In this document: positions 1 through 7,980 of the stretch, piece after piece
Position numbering within the stretch: position 1 is the stretch's first letter
Layout of the letters: each line of letters begins with the position of its first letter
Source: an uncultured Lachnospiraceae bacterium
Lineage (GTDB): Bacteria > Bacillota > Clostridia > Lachnospirales > Lachnospiraceae
Assembly (NCBI GenBank): GCA_902803015.1
Contig: CADCOL010000054.1
Span: forward strand, 1-27,614
Length of the DNA: 27,614 nt
Direction: 5' to 3'
The notes under the pieces: generated by a model
The model's input: the letters and a program-made list of their open reading frames with translations, nothing else
Told to the model about the DNA's origin: nothing
Database searches by the model: none
Made by a program: the position numbers and the translations under genes

Positions 1-795
1 TTACAGAGTGTTTCGGTTGTACCGGTCGGATTATCCAAATACCGCGAGGGTCTGTATCCTTTGGAACCGTTCAATAAAGAGGATGCACTCGAAGTCATTG
101 AAATGATTGAGCGCTGGCAGAATAAGGCTTTTAAGAAATACGGCACGCATTTTGTGCATGCTTCGGATGAATGGTATCTGCTTGCAGGTCTCCCCCTGCC
201 GGAAGAAGAGCGCTATGACGGGTATCTCCAGTTTGAAAACGGTGTCGGCATGGTTCGAAGCTTTATTGTTGAATTTGAAGATCTTTTCCGTGAAAAATAC
301 GGCGAGGAAGCTGAGTTTCCCGAGGTTTTCGGAAGAGAAGAGGAAGAGGGGATATCGGCGTCGGACGATACTGTGACGGAAACGGAAAGTGCTGACGGAG
401 CTTCAGCCGTTCAATTTAATTCGGACCCTGAAACCGTGATCAGCTTCGCCACAGGCCGCCTCTTCGGGCCGATTCTGAAAGCCTGCTGCGACAATTTAGA
501 ACGTGTTTATCCGAATATAAAGATCCATGTCTATGAAATACGCAATGATTTCTTCGGCGAAATGATCACGGTTGCCGGCTTAATTACCGGCACGGATCTG
601 ATTGCACAACTGAAAGATAAAGAAATCGGCGAGACGCTGATTTTACCCGATACAATGTTCCGTTTTCAGGAGGATATTCTGCTTGATGACGTGCGTGTGA
701 CAGAGGTTGAATCGGCTTTACATTGCCGGGTGGATATAGTAAAATCTAATGGTATGGATTTAATTGATATTGTGAGTAAGTATGCCGAAAAATAA
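1..795 (+). CDS. DUF512-family protein, C-terminal part (5' end outside window)
   Basis: The frame is open from base 1 to the stop at 793-795, so the true start lies upstream. An internal ATG or TTG near 61 is not a credible start, because the residues before it (VVPVGLSKYREGLYP) already belong to the family. The opening VVPVGLSKYREG segment and the later ITVAGLITGTDL and DDVRVTEVE segments are typical of the DUF512 proteins (PDZ-like N-terminus, radical-SAM-like middle, DUF512 C-terminus) that precede der in many Clostridia. The biochemical role of the family is not established. About 90 residues into the visible part there is an acidic, Ser/Thr-rich linker (EEEEGISASDDTVTETES) that looks like a family-variable insertion. 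Der follows after 34 bases, suggesting one transcript. The family assignment is firm; the function is unknown. Confidence 0.85.
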   Translation, partial: LQSVSVVPVGLSKYREGLYPLEPFNKEDALEVIEMIERWQNKAFKKYGTHFVHASDEWYLLAGLPLPEEERYDGYLQFENGVGMVRSFIVEFEDLFREKYGEEAEFPEVFGREEEEGISASDDTVTETESADGASAVQFNSDPETVISFATGRLFGPILKACCDNLERVYPNIKIHVYEIRNDFFGEMITVAGLITGTDLIAQLKDKEIGETLILPDTMFRFQEDILLDDVRVTEVESALHCRVDIVKSNGMDLIDIVSKYAEK

Positions 796-809
796 GCCTT
801 TTTTCGGCA
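783..809 (+). other. Perfect 10-bp inverted repeat around the DUF512 stop codon
   Basis: TGCCGAAAAA (783-792) is exactly complementary to TTTTTCGGCA (800-809), with a 7-base loop. The loop begins with the TAA stop of the upstream gene. In RNA this would form a stable hairpin between the DUF512 gene and der. No U-run follows the stem, so it is not a standard intrinsic terminator; it could tune readthrough, RNA processing or stability. The repeat is seen directly; any function is inferred. Confidence 0.5.
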
Positions 810-829
810 AAACCGGGTGAGTTGGATTT

Positions 830-2164
830 ATGAGCAGGAAAAGAAAACCGATCGTCGCCGTTGTGGGTCGTCCCAACGTAGGGAAATCCACACTTTTTAA
901 TGTGCTTGCCGGCGAGAGGATCGCTATTGTAAAAGATACGCCCGGCATTACCAGGGACCGTATCTACGCGGACGTGGAATGGTTAAACCATAAATTCACG
1001 TTGATTGATACGGGCGGTATTGAGCCGGATTCCAAAGATATTATTTTATCCCAGATGCGTGAGCAGGCGGAAATAGCCATTGCTTCCGCAGATGTGATTA
1101 TTTTTCTCGTGGATGTGAAACAGGGACTTGTGGATGCGGATCTGCACGTTGCAAATATGCTTCGTCGCAGTCAGAAACCCATTGTTCTTGCTGTAAATAA
1201 AGTGGACAATCCCGCTAAAACCGAGGCGGATGTCTACGAATTCTATAATCTCGGAATCGGCGAACCGTATTCGATTTCCGCAGCAAACCGTCTGGGACTC
1301 GGCGAAATGCTGGATGCGGTCATCGAACAGTTCCCGGAAGGTCTGGATGACGAGGAAGAGGACGACCGTCCCCGCGTGGCAATTGTCGGAAAACCGAATG
1401 TCGGCAAATCGTCCATCATCAATAAGCTGATCGGAGAGAACCGCGTGATTGTTTCGGATATCGCAGGTACGACGCGTGATGCGATCGATACCTACGTAAC
1501 GTACAACAAGAAACAGTACGTTTTAATCGATACGGCCGGCCTTCGCAGAAAGAGTAAAATCAAAGAAGAACTGGAACATTACATGATTGTTCGTACGGTT
1601 TCCGCGGTGGAACGTGCGGATGTTGTGGTTCTGGTAATCGATGCGGCGGAAGGCGTGACCGAACAGGATGCCAAAATCGCCGGCGTGGCACATGAACGCG
1701 GCAAAGGCATGATTATAGCGGTCAACAAGTGGGATGCCGTCGAAAAAGACGACAAAACCATGAATGCATTCGTGAAAAAAGTCCGCGATACATTATCCTT
1801 CATGCCGTATGCGGAGATTCTCTTTGTTTCCGCAAAGACCGGACAGCGTCTGCCGAAGCTCTTTGAAACCATCGACATGGTAATGGAGAATACTTCCTTA
1901 CGTGTGCAGACCGGTGTTTTAAACGAGATTATGGCGGAAGCTGTGGCAATGCAGCAGCCGCCGACCGATAAAGGAAAGAGACTGCGTTTGTTCTACATTA
2001 CGCAGGTGAGCGTAAAACCGCCCACATTTGTGATTTTTGTCAATTACAAGGAATTGATGCATTTTTCATATACCAGATATATTGAGAATCGAATTCGCGA
2101 TGCGTTTGGATTTAAGGGAACACCCTTACATTTCATCATTCGTGAAAGAAAGGAAAATGACTGA
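830..2164 (+). CDS. der: Ribosome biogenesis GTPase Der (EngA)
   Basis: Der is a double GTPase that binds the 50S subunit late in assembly and is essential in most bacteria. The 444-residue length is normal. The first G domain has GRPNVGKS (13-20), DTGG (60-63) and NKVD (123-126). An acidic linker (DDEEEDD, about 173-179) joins it to the second G domain, with GKPNVGKS (187-194), DTAG (234-237) and NKWD (299-302). The last 90 or so residues match the KH-like domain. The two nucleotide-binding sites look intact. The ATG at 830 is preceded by a weak GGGTGAG-type ribosome-binding site. It begins a tight run with plsY (3-base gap) and gpsA, an order common in Clostridia. Confidence 0.97.
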   Translation: MSRKRKPIVAVVGRPNVGKSTLFNVLAGERIAIVKDTPGITRDRIYADVEWLNHKFTLIDTGGIEPDSKDIILSQMREQAEIAIASADVIIFLVDVKQGLVDADLHVANMLRRSQKPIVLAVNKVDNPAKTEADVYEFYNLGIGEPYSISAANRLGLGEMLDAVIEQFPEGLDDEEEDDRPRVAIVGKPNVGKSSIINKLIGENRVIVSDIAGTTRDAIDTYVTYNKKQYVLIDTAGLRRKSKIKEELEHYMIVRTVSAVERADVVVLVIDAAEGVTEQDAKIAGVAHERGKGMIIAVNKWDAVEKDDKTMNAFVKKVRDTLSFMPYAEILFVSAKTGQRLPKLFETIDMVMENTSLRVQTGVLNEIMAEAVAMQQPPTDKGKRLRLFYITQVSVKPPTFVIFVNYKELMHFSYTRYIENRIRDAFGFKGTPLHFIIRERKEND

Positions 2165-2167
2165 TTC

Positions 2168-3034
2168 ATGTTCCGCTTGTGGTGTATTCTGATCGGTTAT
2201 GCCTGTGGACTTGTTTCGACCGCTTATATCGTCGGAAAAGTGCACGGAATCGATATACGCGAACACGGATCCGGTAATGCGGGAACCACGAATACGCTTC
2301 GTGTTCTCGGCCGCCGTGCCGGCGCCATAGTTCTGGCGGGAGACGTATGCAAATGCCTCCTGGCGGTTTTTGTATGCTTTTTAATCTTCCACAATATGGA
2401 AGGATATGACAGTTATAAATATCTGATTCGAATCTATGCTTCCGCAGGTACCATTCTGGGGCATAATTATCCTTTTTACTTAAAATTCAGAGGCGGAAAG
2501 GGCATGGCATGCTTTGTCGGCATGGCCATTGCTTTCCTGTATTTTCCGATTTATCCGGGACAGATTATTCTGTTCTTTGCGATATTTTTCCTGACACATT
2601 ACGTGTCTTTGGGAAGTATTTTCTTCGGACTCGGATTCTTTGCTCAGGTTGTGATTTTCGGTACATTCGGTTTCTTCGGATTAAGTCCTGCCTGCCTGAT
2701 TGAATTGTATTCGCTGGTCGGAGCGCTGGCATTATTAATGATTTTCCAGCATCGAAAGAATATTGTGAATTTGATTAACCGTACGGAAAAGAAGACCTTC
2801 CTCGGAAAGAAACGCGAGCGACCCGAGATATATGATGAGGTCGAAGAAGGGAACGATAACGAATCCGATGATGATAACGAAGACGCAGATGATACTGAAG
2901 AAGCAGATGATTCTGCAGAATCGAAAGAAAAAGTTTCAGAGGGCCTGACGGAAGAAAAGACATTAAAATTATCAGAGGAAGAACTCGAAGAGATAAAAGA
3001 AAAAACTTCATCGAAAGAGGAGGAATTAAAATGA
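2168..3034 (+). CDS. plsY: Glycerol-3-phosphate acyltransferase PlsY with acidic C-terminal tail
   Basis: PlsY is an integral membrane enzyme that transfers an acyl group from acyl-phosphate to glycerol-3-phosphate, the first step of phosphatidic acid synthesis. Residues 1-210 form the usual enzyme with several hydrophobic segments. The family motifs are GSGNAGTTNTLR (34-45), GHNYPFYLKFRGGKG (98-112) and the HRKNIVNLINR region (195-205). At 288 residues it is about 80 longer than ordinary PlsY. The excess is a cytoplasmic-looking tail (about 213-288) made almost only of Asp, Glu, Ser and Lys, probably disordered. The tail codons also carry the ribosome-binding site for gpsA, whose ATG overlaps the stop (ATGA). 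The next enzyme in the pathway context, GpsA, makes its substrate. Confidence 0.95.
   Translation: MFRLWCILIGYACGLVSTAYIVGKVHGIDIREHGSGNAGTTNTLRVLGRRAGAIVLAGDVCKCLLAVFVCFLIFHNMEGYDSYKYLIRIYASAGTILGHNYPFYLKFRGGKGMACFVGMAIAFLYFPIYPGQIILFFAIFFLTHYVSLGSIFFGLGFFAQVVIFGTFGFFGLSPACLIELYSLVGALALLMIFQHRKNIVNLINRTEKKTFLGKKRERPEIYDEVEEGNDNESDDDNEDADDTEEADDSAESKEKVSEGLTEEKTLKLSEEELEEIKEKTSSKEEELK
3014..3023 (+). promoter_or_regulatory. Ribosome-binding site of gpsA inside the plsY acidic tail
   Basis: AAAGAGGAGG lies 7 bases before the gpsA ATG (3031). In the plsY frame it is read as Lys-Glu-Glu plus the start of another Glu codon, so the acidic tail and a near-perfect Shine-Dalgarno sequence are the same bases. 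With the ATGA overlap this suggests translational coupling. Confidence 0.8.
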
Positions 3035-4038
3035 AAACTGCTGTAATCGGTGCGGGAAGCTGGGGAATCGCCCTTGCAAAACTGCTTCATACAAACGGAC
3101 ATCAGGTTGCGGTATGGTCTGCGCTGGCGGATGAAATCGCAATGTTAAACGAAAACCACGAGCATGTGGATAAATTAAAAGGCGTAAAACTGCCGGAAGA
3201 CATGATTTTTACAACCGATCTCGCAGGTGCCGTAAAGGATGCCGAGATTCTGGTGATGGCGGTTCCGTCCGTATTCGTTCGTTCTTCGGCAAAACAGTTA
3301 AAGGAATTCTACAAACCCGGTCAGATTATCGTAAACGTGGCAAAGGGTATCGAAGAATCCACACTGTTTACGATGACACAGATTATCGAGGATGAAATCC
3401 CGGGTTCCACGGTTGCGGTATTATCCGGACCTTCCCATGCGGAAGAAGTTGGACGCGGAATTCCGACTACAATCGTAGTTGGTGCAAAGAAGCGAGAAGT
3501 TGCGGAAAAAGTTCAGGAAGTCTTCATGAGCCCTGTTTTCCGTGTTTATACATCACCCGATGTTCTCGGAATTGAAATCGGTGCAGCGTTGAAAAACGTT
3601 GTGGCTCTTGCTGCCGGTGTTGCGGACGGTCTCGGATACGGAGACAACACGAAGGCTGCTTTAATCACCAGAGGTATGGCGGAAATATCCAGACTCGGTG
3701 TTGCGATGGGCGGGAAAAGCGAAACATTTTACGGTCTTTCCGGTATCGGTGACTTAATCGTTACCTGCGCAAGTATGCATTCAAGAAACCGCAGGGCCGG
3801 AATCTTAATCGGTAAAGGTTATACCGCAAAAGAAGCCATGGATGAAGTAAAAATGGTTGTCGAAGGTGTGTATTCCGCAAAAGCGGCAAAGAAGCTTTCC
3901 GAAAAATATGAAATCGAAATGCCGATTGTCAATATCGTCAACGAAGTTCTGTTTGAAGAACGTCCCGCGGCAGACTGCTTAAAAGATCTGATGCTTCGTG
4001 ACAAGAAGACCGAAATCGATGTGGAGAAGTGGCAATGA
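3031..4038 (+). CDS. gpsA: NAD(P)-dependent glycerol-3-phosphate dehydrogenase
   Basis: GpsA reduces dihydroxyacetone phosphate to sn-glycerol-3-phosphate in the cytoplasm, supplying the backbone for phospholipids. The 335-residue length is normal. The N-terminal Rossmann motif is GAGSWG (7-12). Downstream are NVAKGIE with Lys105, SGPSHAEEV (132-140), and the catalytic Lys188 in ALKNVVALAAG, followed by the GYGDNTKAALITRG substrate-site segment (202-215). All key residues appear present. The ATG overlaps the plsY stop, and a strong AGGAGG site lies 7 bases upstream. It makes the substrate of the PlsY encoded just before, so the pair forms a small phospholipid-initiation unit. Confidence 0.97.
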   Translation: MKTAVIGAGSWGIALAKLLHTNGHQVAVWSALADEIAMLNENHEHVDKLKGVKLPEDMIFTTDLAGAVKDAEILVMAVPSVFVRSSAKQLKEFYKPGQIIVNVAKGIEESTLFTMTQIIEDEIPGSTVAVLSGPSHAEEVGRGIPTTIVVGAKKREVAEKVQEVFMSPVFRVYTSPDVLGIEIGAALKNVVALAAGVADGLGYGDNTKAALITRGMAEISRLGVAMGGKSETFYGLSGIGDLIVTCASMHSRNRRAGILIGKGYTAKEAMDEVKMVVEGVYSAKAAKKLSEKYEIEMPIVNIVNEVLFEERPAADCLKDLMLRDKKTEIDVEKWQ

Positions 4039-4283
4039 GATCCATGGATTTTAAAATGGAGCGCGAAAACCTCGTACAGGTCGGTGATGTGGTAAAAGTG
4101 ACCGAGGGTGTGCTTCCGAGCGAATATTATTACACGATTGAGCCGGCGGTTGCCATGAGCGCGAACTATCCTTATTACGCAAGACTGAAGAGCAAGGAAG
4201 GCGTGGTAAAGGCAATCAATAAAACTCCACGCGGATTCTTTGTAAACTGCGAATTCGACGAGGACGAACCGGAGAAACGATAG
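4035..4283 (+). CDS. Small protein of unknown function (82 aa) after gpsA
   Basis: I do not recognise this family. The ATG at 4035 overlaps the gpsA stop as ATGA and is preferred over the in-frame GTG at 4029. The 82-residue product has no membrane segment or signal peptide. Its sequence alternates short hydrophobic stretches with glycines and charged turns (VQVGDVVKVTEG; EGVVKAINKTPRGFFVNCEF), which suggests a small beta-barrel of the SH3/KOW kind, although no diagnostic motif is visible. A Tyr-rich centre (SEYYYTIEPA, YPYYARL) and an acidic end (DEDEPEKR) complete it. The stop is 3 bases before the next ATG, so it is very likely co-translated with gpsA and the nucleotidase. It looks like a real gene by position and coupling. 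Confidence 0.75.
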   Translation: MRSMDFKMERENLVQVGDVVKVTEGVLPSEYYYTIEPAVAMSANYPYYARLKSKEGVVKAINKTPRGFFVNCEFDEDEPEKR

Positions 4284-4286
4284 AAA

Positions 4287-4982
4287 ATGGCCAAGTATAA
4301 ATATCTTTTATTCGATACGGACCGTACATTGCTGGATTTTACAAAAGCACAGAGGGCGGCGATCGAAAAAGCACTGACCAAATACGGATTTAAGGTGGAC
4401 GATGAAGTACAGGATTTTTACACTTCCTGGAATGAATCCTTATGGCGCCGTCTGGAAAAACGTGAAATCACACATGACGATCTGGTAAAGATGCGTTTTG
4501 TGGTAATGTGTTCGAGATACGGGGTCCCGTATCCCGGATACGGAAAAATCGAATCCGATTACATCATCGCTCTTTCCGAAGGACATGACCTGCTGCCGGG
4601 CGCTTTGGAAACCATTCAGGCTTTGAAAGAGGAGTATCGTTTATACATCGTTACAAACGGTATTCCGATGGTTCAGGAACGCAGACTGAAAGAATCCGGA
4701 CTGATTGAATACGTGGAAGATGCATTCATTTCCGAAGCAATCGGATTTAACAAACCGGATATCCGTTATTTTGAGGAAGTATACAAAAGGCTCGGCGAGC
4801 CGCCGAAGGAAGAAATCCTGATCATCGGAGACAGCATGAGCGCCGACATTAAAGGCGGCGTGGATTTCGGAGTGGATACGATGCTTATATCGGAACATGC
4901 GCCGGAAGGATTTGACTTTTCGCCTACATATGTAGTTGATAATATTTCAAAAGTTGAAGAGTATCTAAAAAAGTTAGAATAG
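4287..4982 (+). CDS. YjjG-type HAD-superfamily nucleotidase
   Basis: This is a HAD phosphatase of the YjjG branch, which removes phosphate from non-canonical or pyrimidine 5'-nucleoside monophosphates (house-cleaning or salvage). The 231-residue length fits. Motif I is DTDRT (10-14), with Asp10 as nucleophile and Asp12 as acid/base. Motif II is the Thr/Asn pair in IVTNG (121-125), motif III is Lys156 in GFNKPD, and motif IV is IGDSMSADIKGG (180-191). The segment between motifs I and II has the helical cap expected for this class. It sits directly before purine nucleoside phosphorylase and cytidine deaminase, so nucleotide salvage is a sensible role. Substrate preference cannot be read from the sequence; it could act more broadly on sugar phosphates. 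Confidence 0.85.
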   Translation: MAKYKYLLFDTDRTLLDFTKAQRAAIEKALTKYGFKVDDEVQDFYTSWNESLWRRLEKREITHDDLVKMRFVVMCSRYGVPYPGYGKIESDYIIALSEGHDLLPGALETIQALKEEYRLYIVTNGIPMVQERRLKESGLIEYVEDAFISEAIGFNKPDIRYFEEVYKRLGEPPKEEILIIGDSMSADIKGGVDFGVDTMLISEHAPEGFDFSPTYVVDNISKVEEYLKKLE

Positions 4983-4986
4983 ATGT

Positions 4987-5004
4987 ACCGGATGGGGGTC
5001 CGGT
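4987..5004 (+). other. Short hairpin in the leader of the purine nucleoside phosphorylase gene
   Basis: ACCGGA (4987-4992) pairs exactly with TCCGGT (4999-5004) around a TGGGGG loop. It lies in the 45-base gap after the nucleotidase stop and ends 12 bases before the GGAGG ribosome-binding site of the next gene. No U-run follows, so it is not a terminator. A role in RNA stability or translation is possible but speculative. Confidence 0.35.
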
Positions 5005-5027
5005 TCATCGGAAACGGAGGGTTACAT

Positions 5028-5861
5028 ATGAACGCACAGTATGAAAAATTATTAAAATGCCTGGCATGCGTCAGACAGAAGACGGATTTTATCCCGAAAG
5101 TAGCACTGGTATTGGGCTCCGGACTCGGAGACTTTGCAAAAGGAATCAATGTGGAATGTGTGGTTCCGTATACCGAAATCGAAGATTTCCCGGTTTCTAC
5201 CGTTTCCGGACATGAAGGAAACTATATCTTCGGAACCCTCGGCGACGTGCCGATTGTCTGCATGCAGGGACGCGTGCATTATTACGAAGGATACTCCGTT
5301 TCGGATGCGGTTTTGCCAATCCGTCTGATGGGCTTAATGGGAGCAAAAATCCTGTTTCTTACAAATGCATCGGGTGGAATCAACGATTCCTTCTCGGCAG
5401 GCGATTTTATGATGATTACCGATCATATTTCGAGTTTTGCGCCGAATCCTTTAATCGGTGCAAATATTGACGAACTCGGAGTTCGTTTCCCGGATATGTC
5501 GCATGTATATAATCCCGAACTTTGTGCAATCATTGAAGAAACCGCAAAAGAATGCGGAATTTCTTTACAGAAAGGTGTTTATGTTCAGACGACCGGACCG
5601 TCCTTTGAATCTCCCGCGGAGATTCAGATGTTCAAAAAACTCGGAGCGGATGCGGTCGGTATGTCCACCGTGATTGAAGCAATTGCCGCAAATCACATGG
5701 GCATGAAAATTTGCGGAATCTCCTGCGTTTGCAACCTTGCAGCCGGAATTTCACCGACTCCTCTGACACACGAAGAAGTGAAGGAAGCGGCAAATAAAGC
5801 GGCACCGAATTTCAAGAAGCTTGTAACCGAAAGCATTATACGCATGGGGAAAGAAGCATGA
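5028..5861 (+). CDS. punA: Purine nucleoside phosphorylase, trimeric PNP-I type
   Basis: The enzyme splits inosine or guanosine with phosphate to give the base and ribose-1-phosphate. The start chosen is ATG 5028, which has GGAGGG a few bases upstream and the proper family N-terminus. An in-frame ATG at 4983 would add 15 residues with no family similarity and no ribosome-binding site. The product is 277 residues, normal for the trimeric class. Motifs are VLGSGLGDFA (phosphate loop), SGHEGN, QGRVHYYEGY, TNASGGI, TTGPSFESPAEI, GMSTVIEA and CVCNLAAG. The Asn in CVCNLAAG corresponds to the residue that gives 6-oxopurine preference in this class. Its stop overlaps the ATG of cytidine deaminase (ATGA). 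Confidence 0.93.
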   Translation: MNAQYEKLLKCLACVRQKTDFIPKVALVLGSGLGDFAKGINVECVVPYTEIEDFPVSTVSGHEGNYIFGTLGDVPIVCMQGRVHYYEGYSVSDAVLPIRLMGLMGAKILFLTNASGGINDSFSAGDFMMITDHISSFAPNPLIGANIDELGVRFPDMSHVYNPELCAIIEETAKECGISLQKGVYVQTTGPSFESPAEIQMFKKLGADAVGMSTVIEAIAANHMGMKICGISCVCNLAAGISPTPLTHEEVKEAANKAAPNFKKLVTESIIRMGKEA

Positions 5862-6268
5862 AAAAAGATGAACTGATTCGTCTGGCGTTAAAAGCAAGAG
5901 AGAATTCCTATTGTCCGTATTCCTCCTATGCGGTCGGTGCGGCGGTGGAATGTGAAGACGGTACGATTTATACCGGTTGCAATATCGAGAATGCATCCTA
6001 CGGCGCAACCGTTTGCGCGGAGCGTACGGCGATTTTTAAAGCCGTAAGCGAAGGAAAGAAAGAAATCAAAGCGATTGCCATTGCAGGTGGAAAAAGAGGA
6101 GAAGAACCGGACGGATATGCGTTCCCCTGCGGAATGTGCAGGCAGGTCCTGAACGAATTTGCCATGGGCGATGCGCCGGTAATCGTTGCCAAATCGCAGG
6201 AAGATTACAAAGAGTATGCATTAAAAGACCTGCTGCCCGAAGCATTCGGGCCGAATAATCTTGCGTAG
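5858..6268 (+). CDS. cdd: Cytidine deaminase
   Basis: The enzyme deaminates cytidine and deoxycytidine to uridine and deoxyuridine, using one zinc per subunit. The 136-residue length is typical of the small homotetrameric type. The zinc site is complete: Cys53 and Glu55 in TVCAERTA, and Cys91 and Cys94 in PCGMCRQV. The nucleoside-binding segment NIENASYG (42-49) is also present. The ATG overlaps the stop of the preceding phosphorylase gene, so the two are translationally coupled. With the nucleotidase before them they form a three-gene salvage unit covering nucleotide, purine nucleoside and pyrimidine nucleoside steps. A 30-base gap separates it from the MutS-like gene. Confidence 0.95.
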   Translation: MKKDELIRLALKARENSYCPYSSYAVGAAVECEDGTIYTGCNIENASYGATVCAERTAIFKAVSEGKKEIKAIAIAGGKRGEEPDGYAFPCGMCRQVLNEFAMGDAPVIVAKSQEDYKEYALKDLLPEAFGPNNLA

Positions 6269-6298
6269 TTTCGCCTGAATGAACAAAAGTGAAGTGAT

Positions 6299-7969
6299 AT
6301 GGATAAACTGATTGTTGTTTTAACCATACTGGCCATTTTAGTTGGAATGCTCTTAATCGGCCATTTGATGGAACGAAACAAGGAAAAGAATTTCAGAAAG
6401 CGTTTAAACAGGGAGTTTTCCAAACCGATGGACCGCTCTTACAGTAATGAACGCATGAAAACCGCCAGGGGATATTACGAACATCATTGTGACGATGTGT
6501 TTTCGATTGATGATATTACCTGGAATGATCTGGGACTGGATTCTTTTTATCAAAAATACAACCATTCTTATTCGTCGGTCGGTGATGAGTATCTGTATTA
6601 CAGATTGCGCGTTCCGATGATTCGTGAGAATTCCGAAGACCGGGAAATGATTGAACGGGAAGCGGAGACCTTTGCAAACAATCCGAAGCTTCGCGAAGAT
6701 TATCAGGTTTTGATGGCAACGCTCGGACGAAGCGGAAAGTATTCGCTTTATACTTATCTTGAGTTTTTGGGCGATGTAAAGCCGGATATTGCAATTCTGA
6801 CCATTCTGGACTGGCTGGTATACATCTGTTTTATCGGACTGATGTTTTTTGCATTTTATCCGGGACTTATGCTTACCATCGGATGGATTATCGTAAATGT
6901 TGCGGCATATTTATTCCGAAAAAAGAAGATTGAGCCTTATTTTGTAAGCTTTGAGTACATTCTTCGCCTGTTAAAATCGGCAAACAAAACAATCCGCCTT
7001 TTGCCGGATTCCTTAAAAGAGGAGACCGAAACATTAAAGAAGGCAAAGGGCAAATTGAGCCGGATTTCCACGGGAAATCTTGTGTTCTTACAGTCCGATA
7101 CCTCCTCGGCGGTCGGGGATCTCGGAAACGGACTGATGAACTTTATAAAAATGTTCTTCCACATTGATCTGTTTATTTTCTATCGCATGAAAAAGCAGGT
7201 AGAACAGAACAGGGATGCGGTGGATACGATTTTTGAAACACTCGGAAGACTTGATTATGCGGTAAACATTGCTTCTTACAGAAGTACGCTTCCGTATTTC
7301 ACAAAACCGGAATTTAACGATTCCTGTGAGATTAAGATTCAGGATGCGGTACATCCTTTGCTTTTAAACGTCGGAATCGAGAACTCCGTTCATGCTTCAA
7401 AGGGTATTCTTTTAACCGGTTCGAATGCATCGGGTAAATCCACATTCCTTCGAATGATCGGAATCAATGCGCTTCTGGCACAAAGCATGTATACGGTTTA
7501 TGCAAAAGAGTATCGTGCGGGATATTTCCGGATTTATTCCTCGATGTCCTTAAAAGACAGCCTGGAATCCGGAGAAAGCTATTATATGGCGGAAATCCGT
7601 TCCATTAAACGAATTCTTGATGCATTAAGCGATACTTCCACCAATGTGCTTTGTTTTGTGGATGAAGTGCTTCGCGGTACCAATACGAAAGAACGAATCG
7701 CAGCCGGTGCGGAAATCATGAGATCGGCGCAGACCGGTCACAGCCTGTGTTTTGCGGCTACGCACGATATTGAACTGGCACATATGCTTCCTCCGCAGTT
7801 TGAAAACTATCATTTTGAGGAAGAGATTCAGGAAGACGACATTCACTTCCCGTATCGCTTAAAAGAAGGCTATGCGACTTCGCGTAATGCAATTGCGCTG
7901 CTTCGGATTATGGGATATCCGCAGGAGATTACCGACAGGGCAAGCGAATATGTGCAAAGCAACAGCTAA
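6299..7969 (+). CDS. Membrane-anchored MutS-type ATPase (not a mismatch-repair MutS)
   Basis: The C-terminal half is a MutS domain V ATPase: Walker A GSNASGKS (374-381), a signature-like SLKDSLESGESYYMAE (417-432), Walker B VLCFVDE (450-456) with RGTNTKERIAAG after it, and the switch histidine His489 in ATHD. The preceding helical lever region (about 215-345) is shorter than in MutS. The mismatch-binding N-terminal domains are missing. Instead there is an N-terminal hydrophobic segment (4-23) and a second membrane region (about 165-206) that probably crosses twice. At 556 residues it fits the poorly studied MutS-related proteins of Firmicutes and Bacteroidetes. The membrane location argues against replication-coupled repair; its substrate is unknown. 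RNase HI follows after 11 bases. Confidence 0.85.
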   Translation: MDKLIVVLTILAILVGMLLIGHLMERNKEKNFRKRLNREFSKPMDRSYSNERMKTARGYYEHHCDDVFSIDDITWNDLGLDSFYQKYNHSYSSVGDEYLYYRLRVPMIRENSEDREMIEREAETFANNPKLREDYQVLMATLGRSGKYSLYTYLEFLGDVKPDIAILTILDWLVYICFIGLMFFAFYPGLMLTIGWIIVNVAAYLFRKKKIEPYFVSFEYILRLLKSANKTIRLLPDSLKEETETLKKAKGKLSRISTGNLVFLQSDTSSAVGDLGNGLMNFIKMFFHIDLFIFYRMKKQVEQNRDAVDTIFETLGRLDYAVNIASYRSTLPYFTKPEFNDSCEIKIQDAVHPLLLNVGIENSVHASKGILLTGSNASGKSTFLRMIGINALLAQSMYTVYAKEYRAGYFRIYSSMSLKDSLESGESYYMAEIRSIKRILDALSDTSTNVLCFVDEVLRGTNTKERIAAGAEIMRSAQTGHSLCFAATHDIELAHMLPPQFENYHFEEEIQEDDIHFPYRLKEGYATSRNAIALLRIMGYPQEITDRASEYVQSNS

Positions 7970-7980
7970 ATGGTGATGAG

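Noticed and set aside
2644..3102. 152-residue Ser-rich minus-strand frame over the plsY tail
   Set aside because: Ser/Phe runs are the antisense reading of GAA/GAT acidic codons; it lies opposite plsY and gpsA.
4983..5027. Upstream ATG extending the purine nucleoside phosphorylase
   Set aside because: The added 15 residues do not resemble the family, and the GGAGGG site is placed for ATG 5028.
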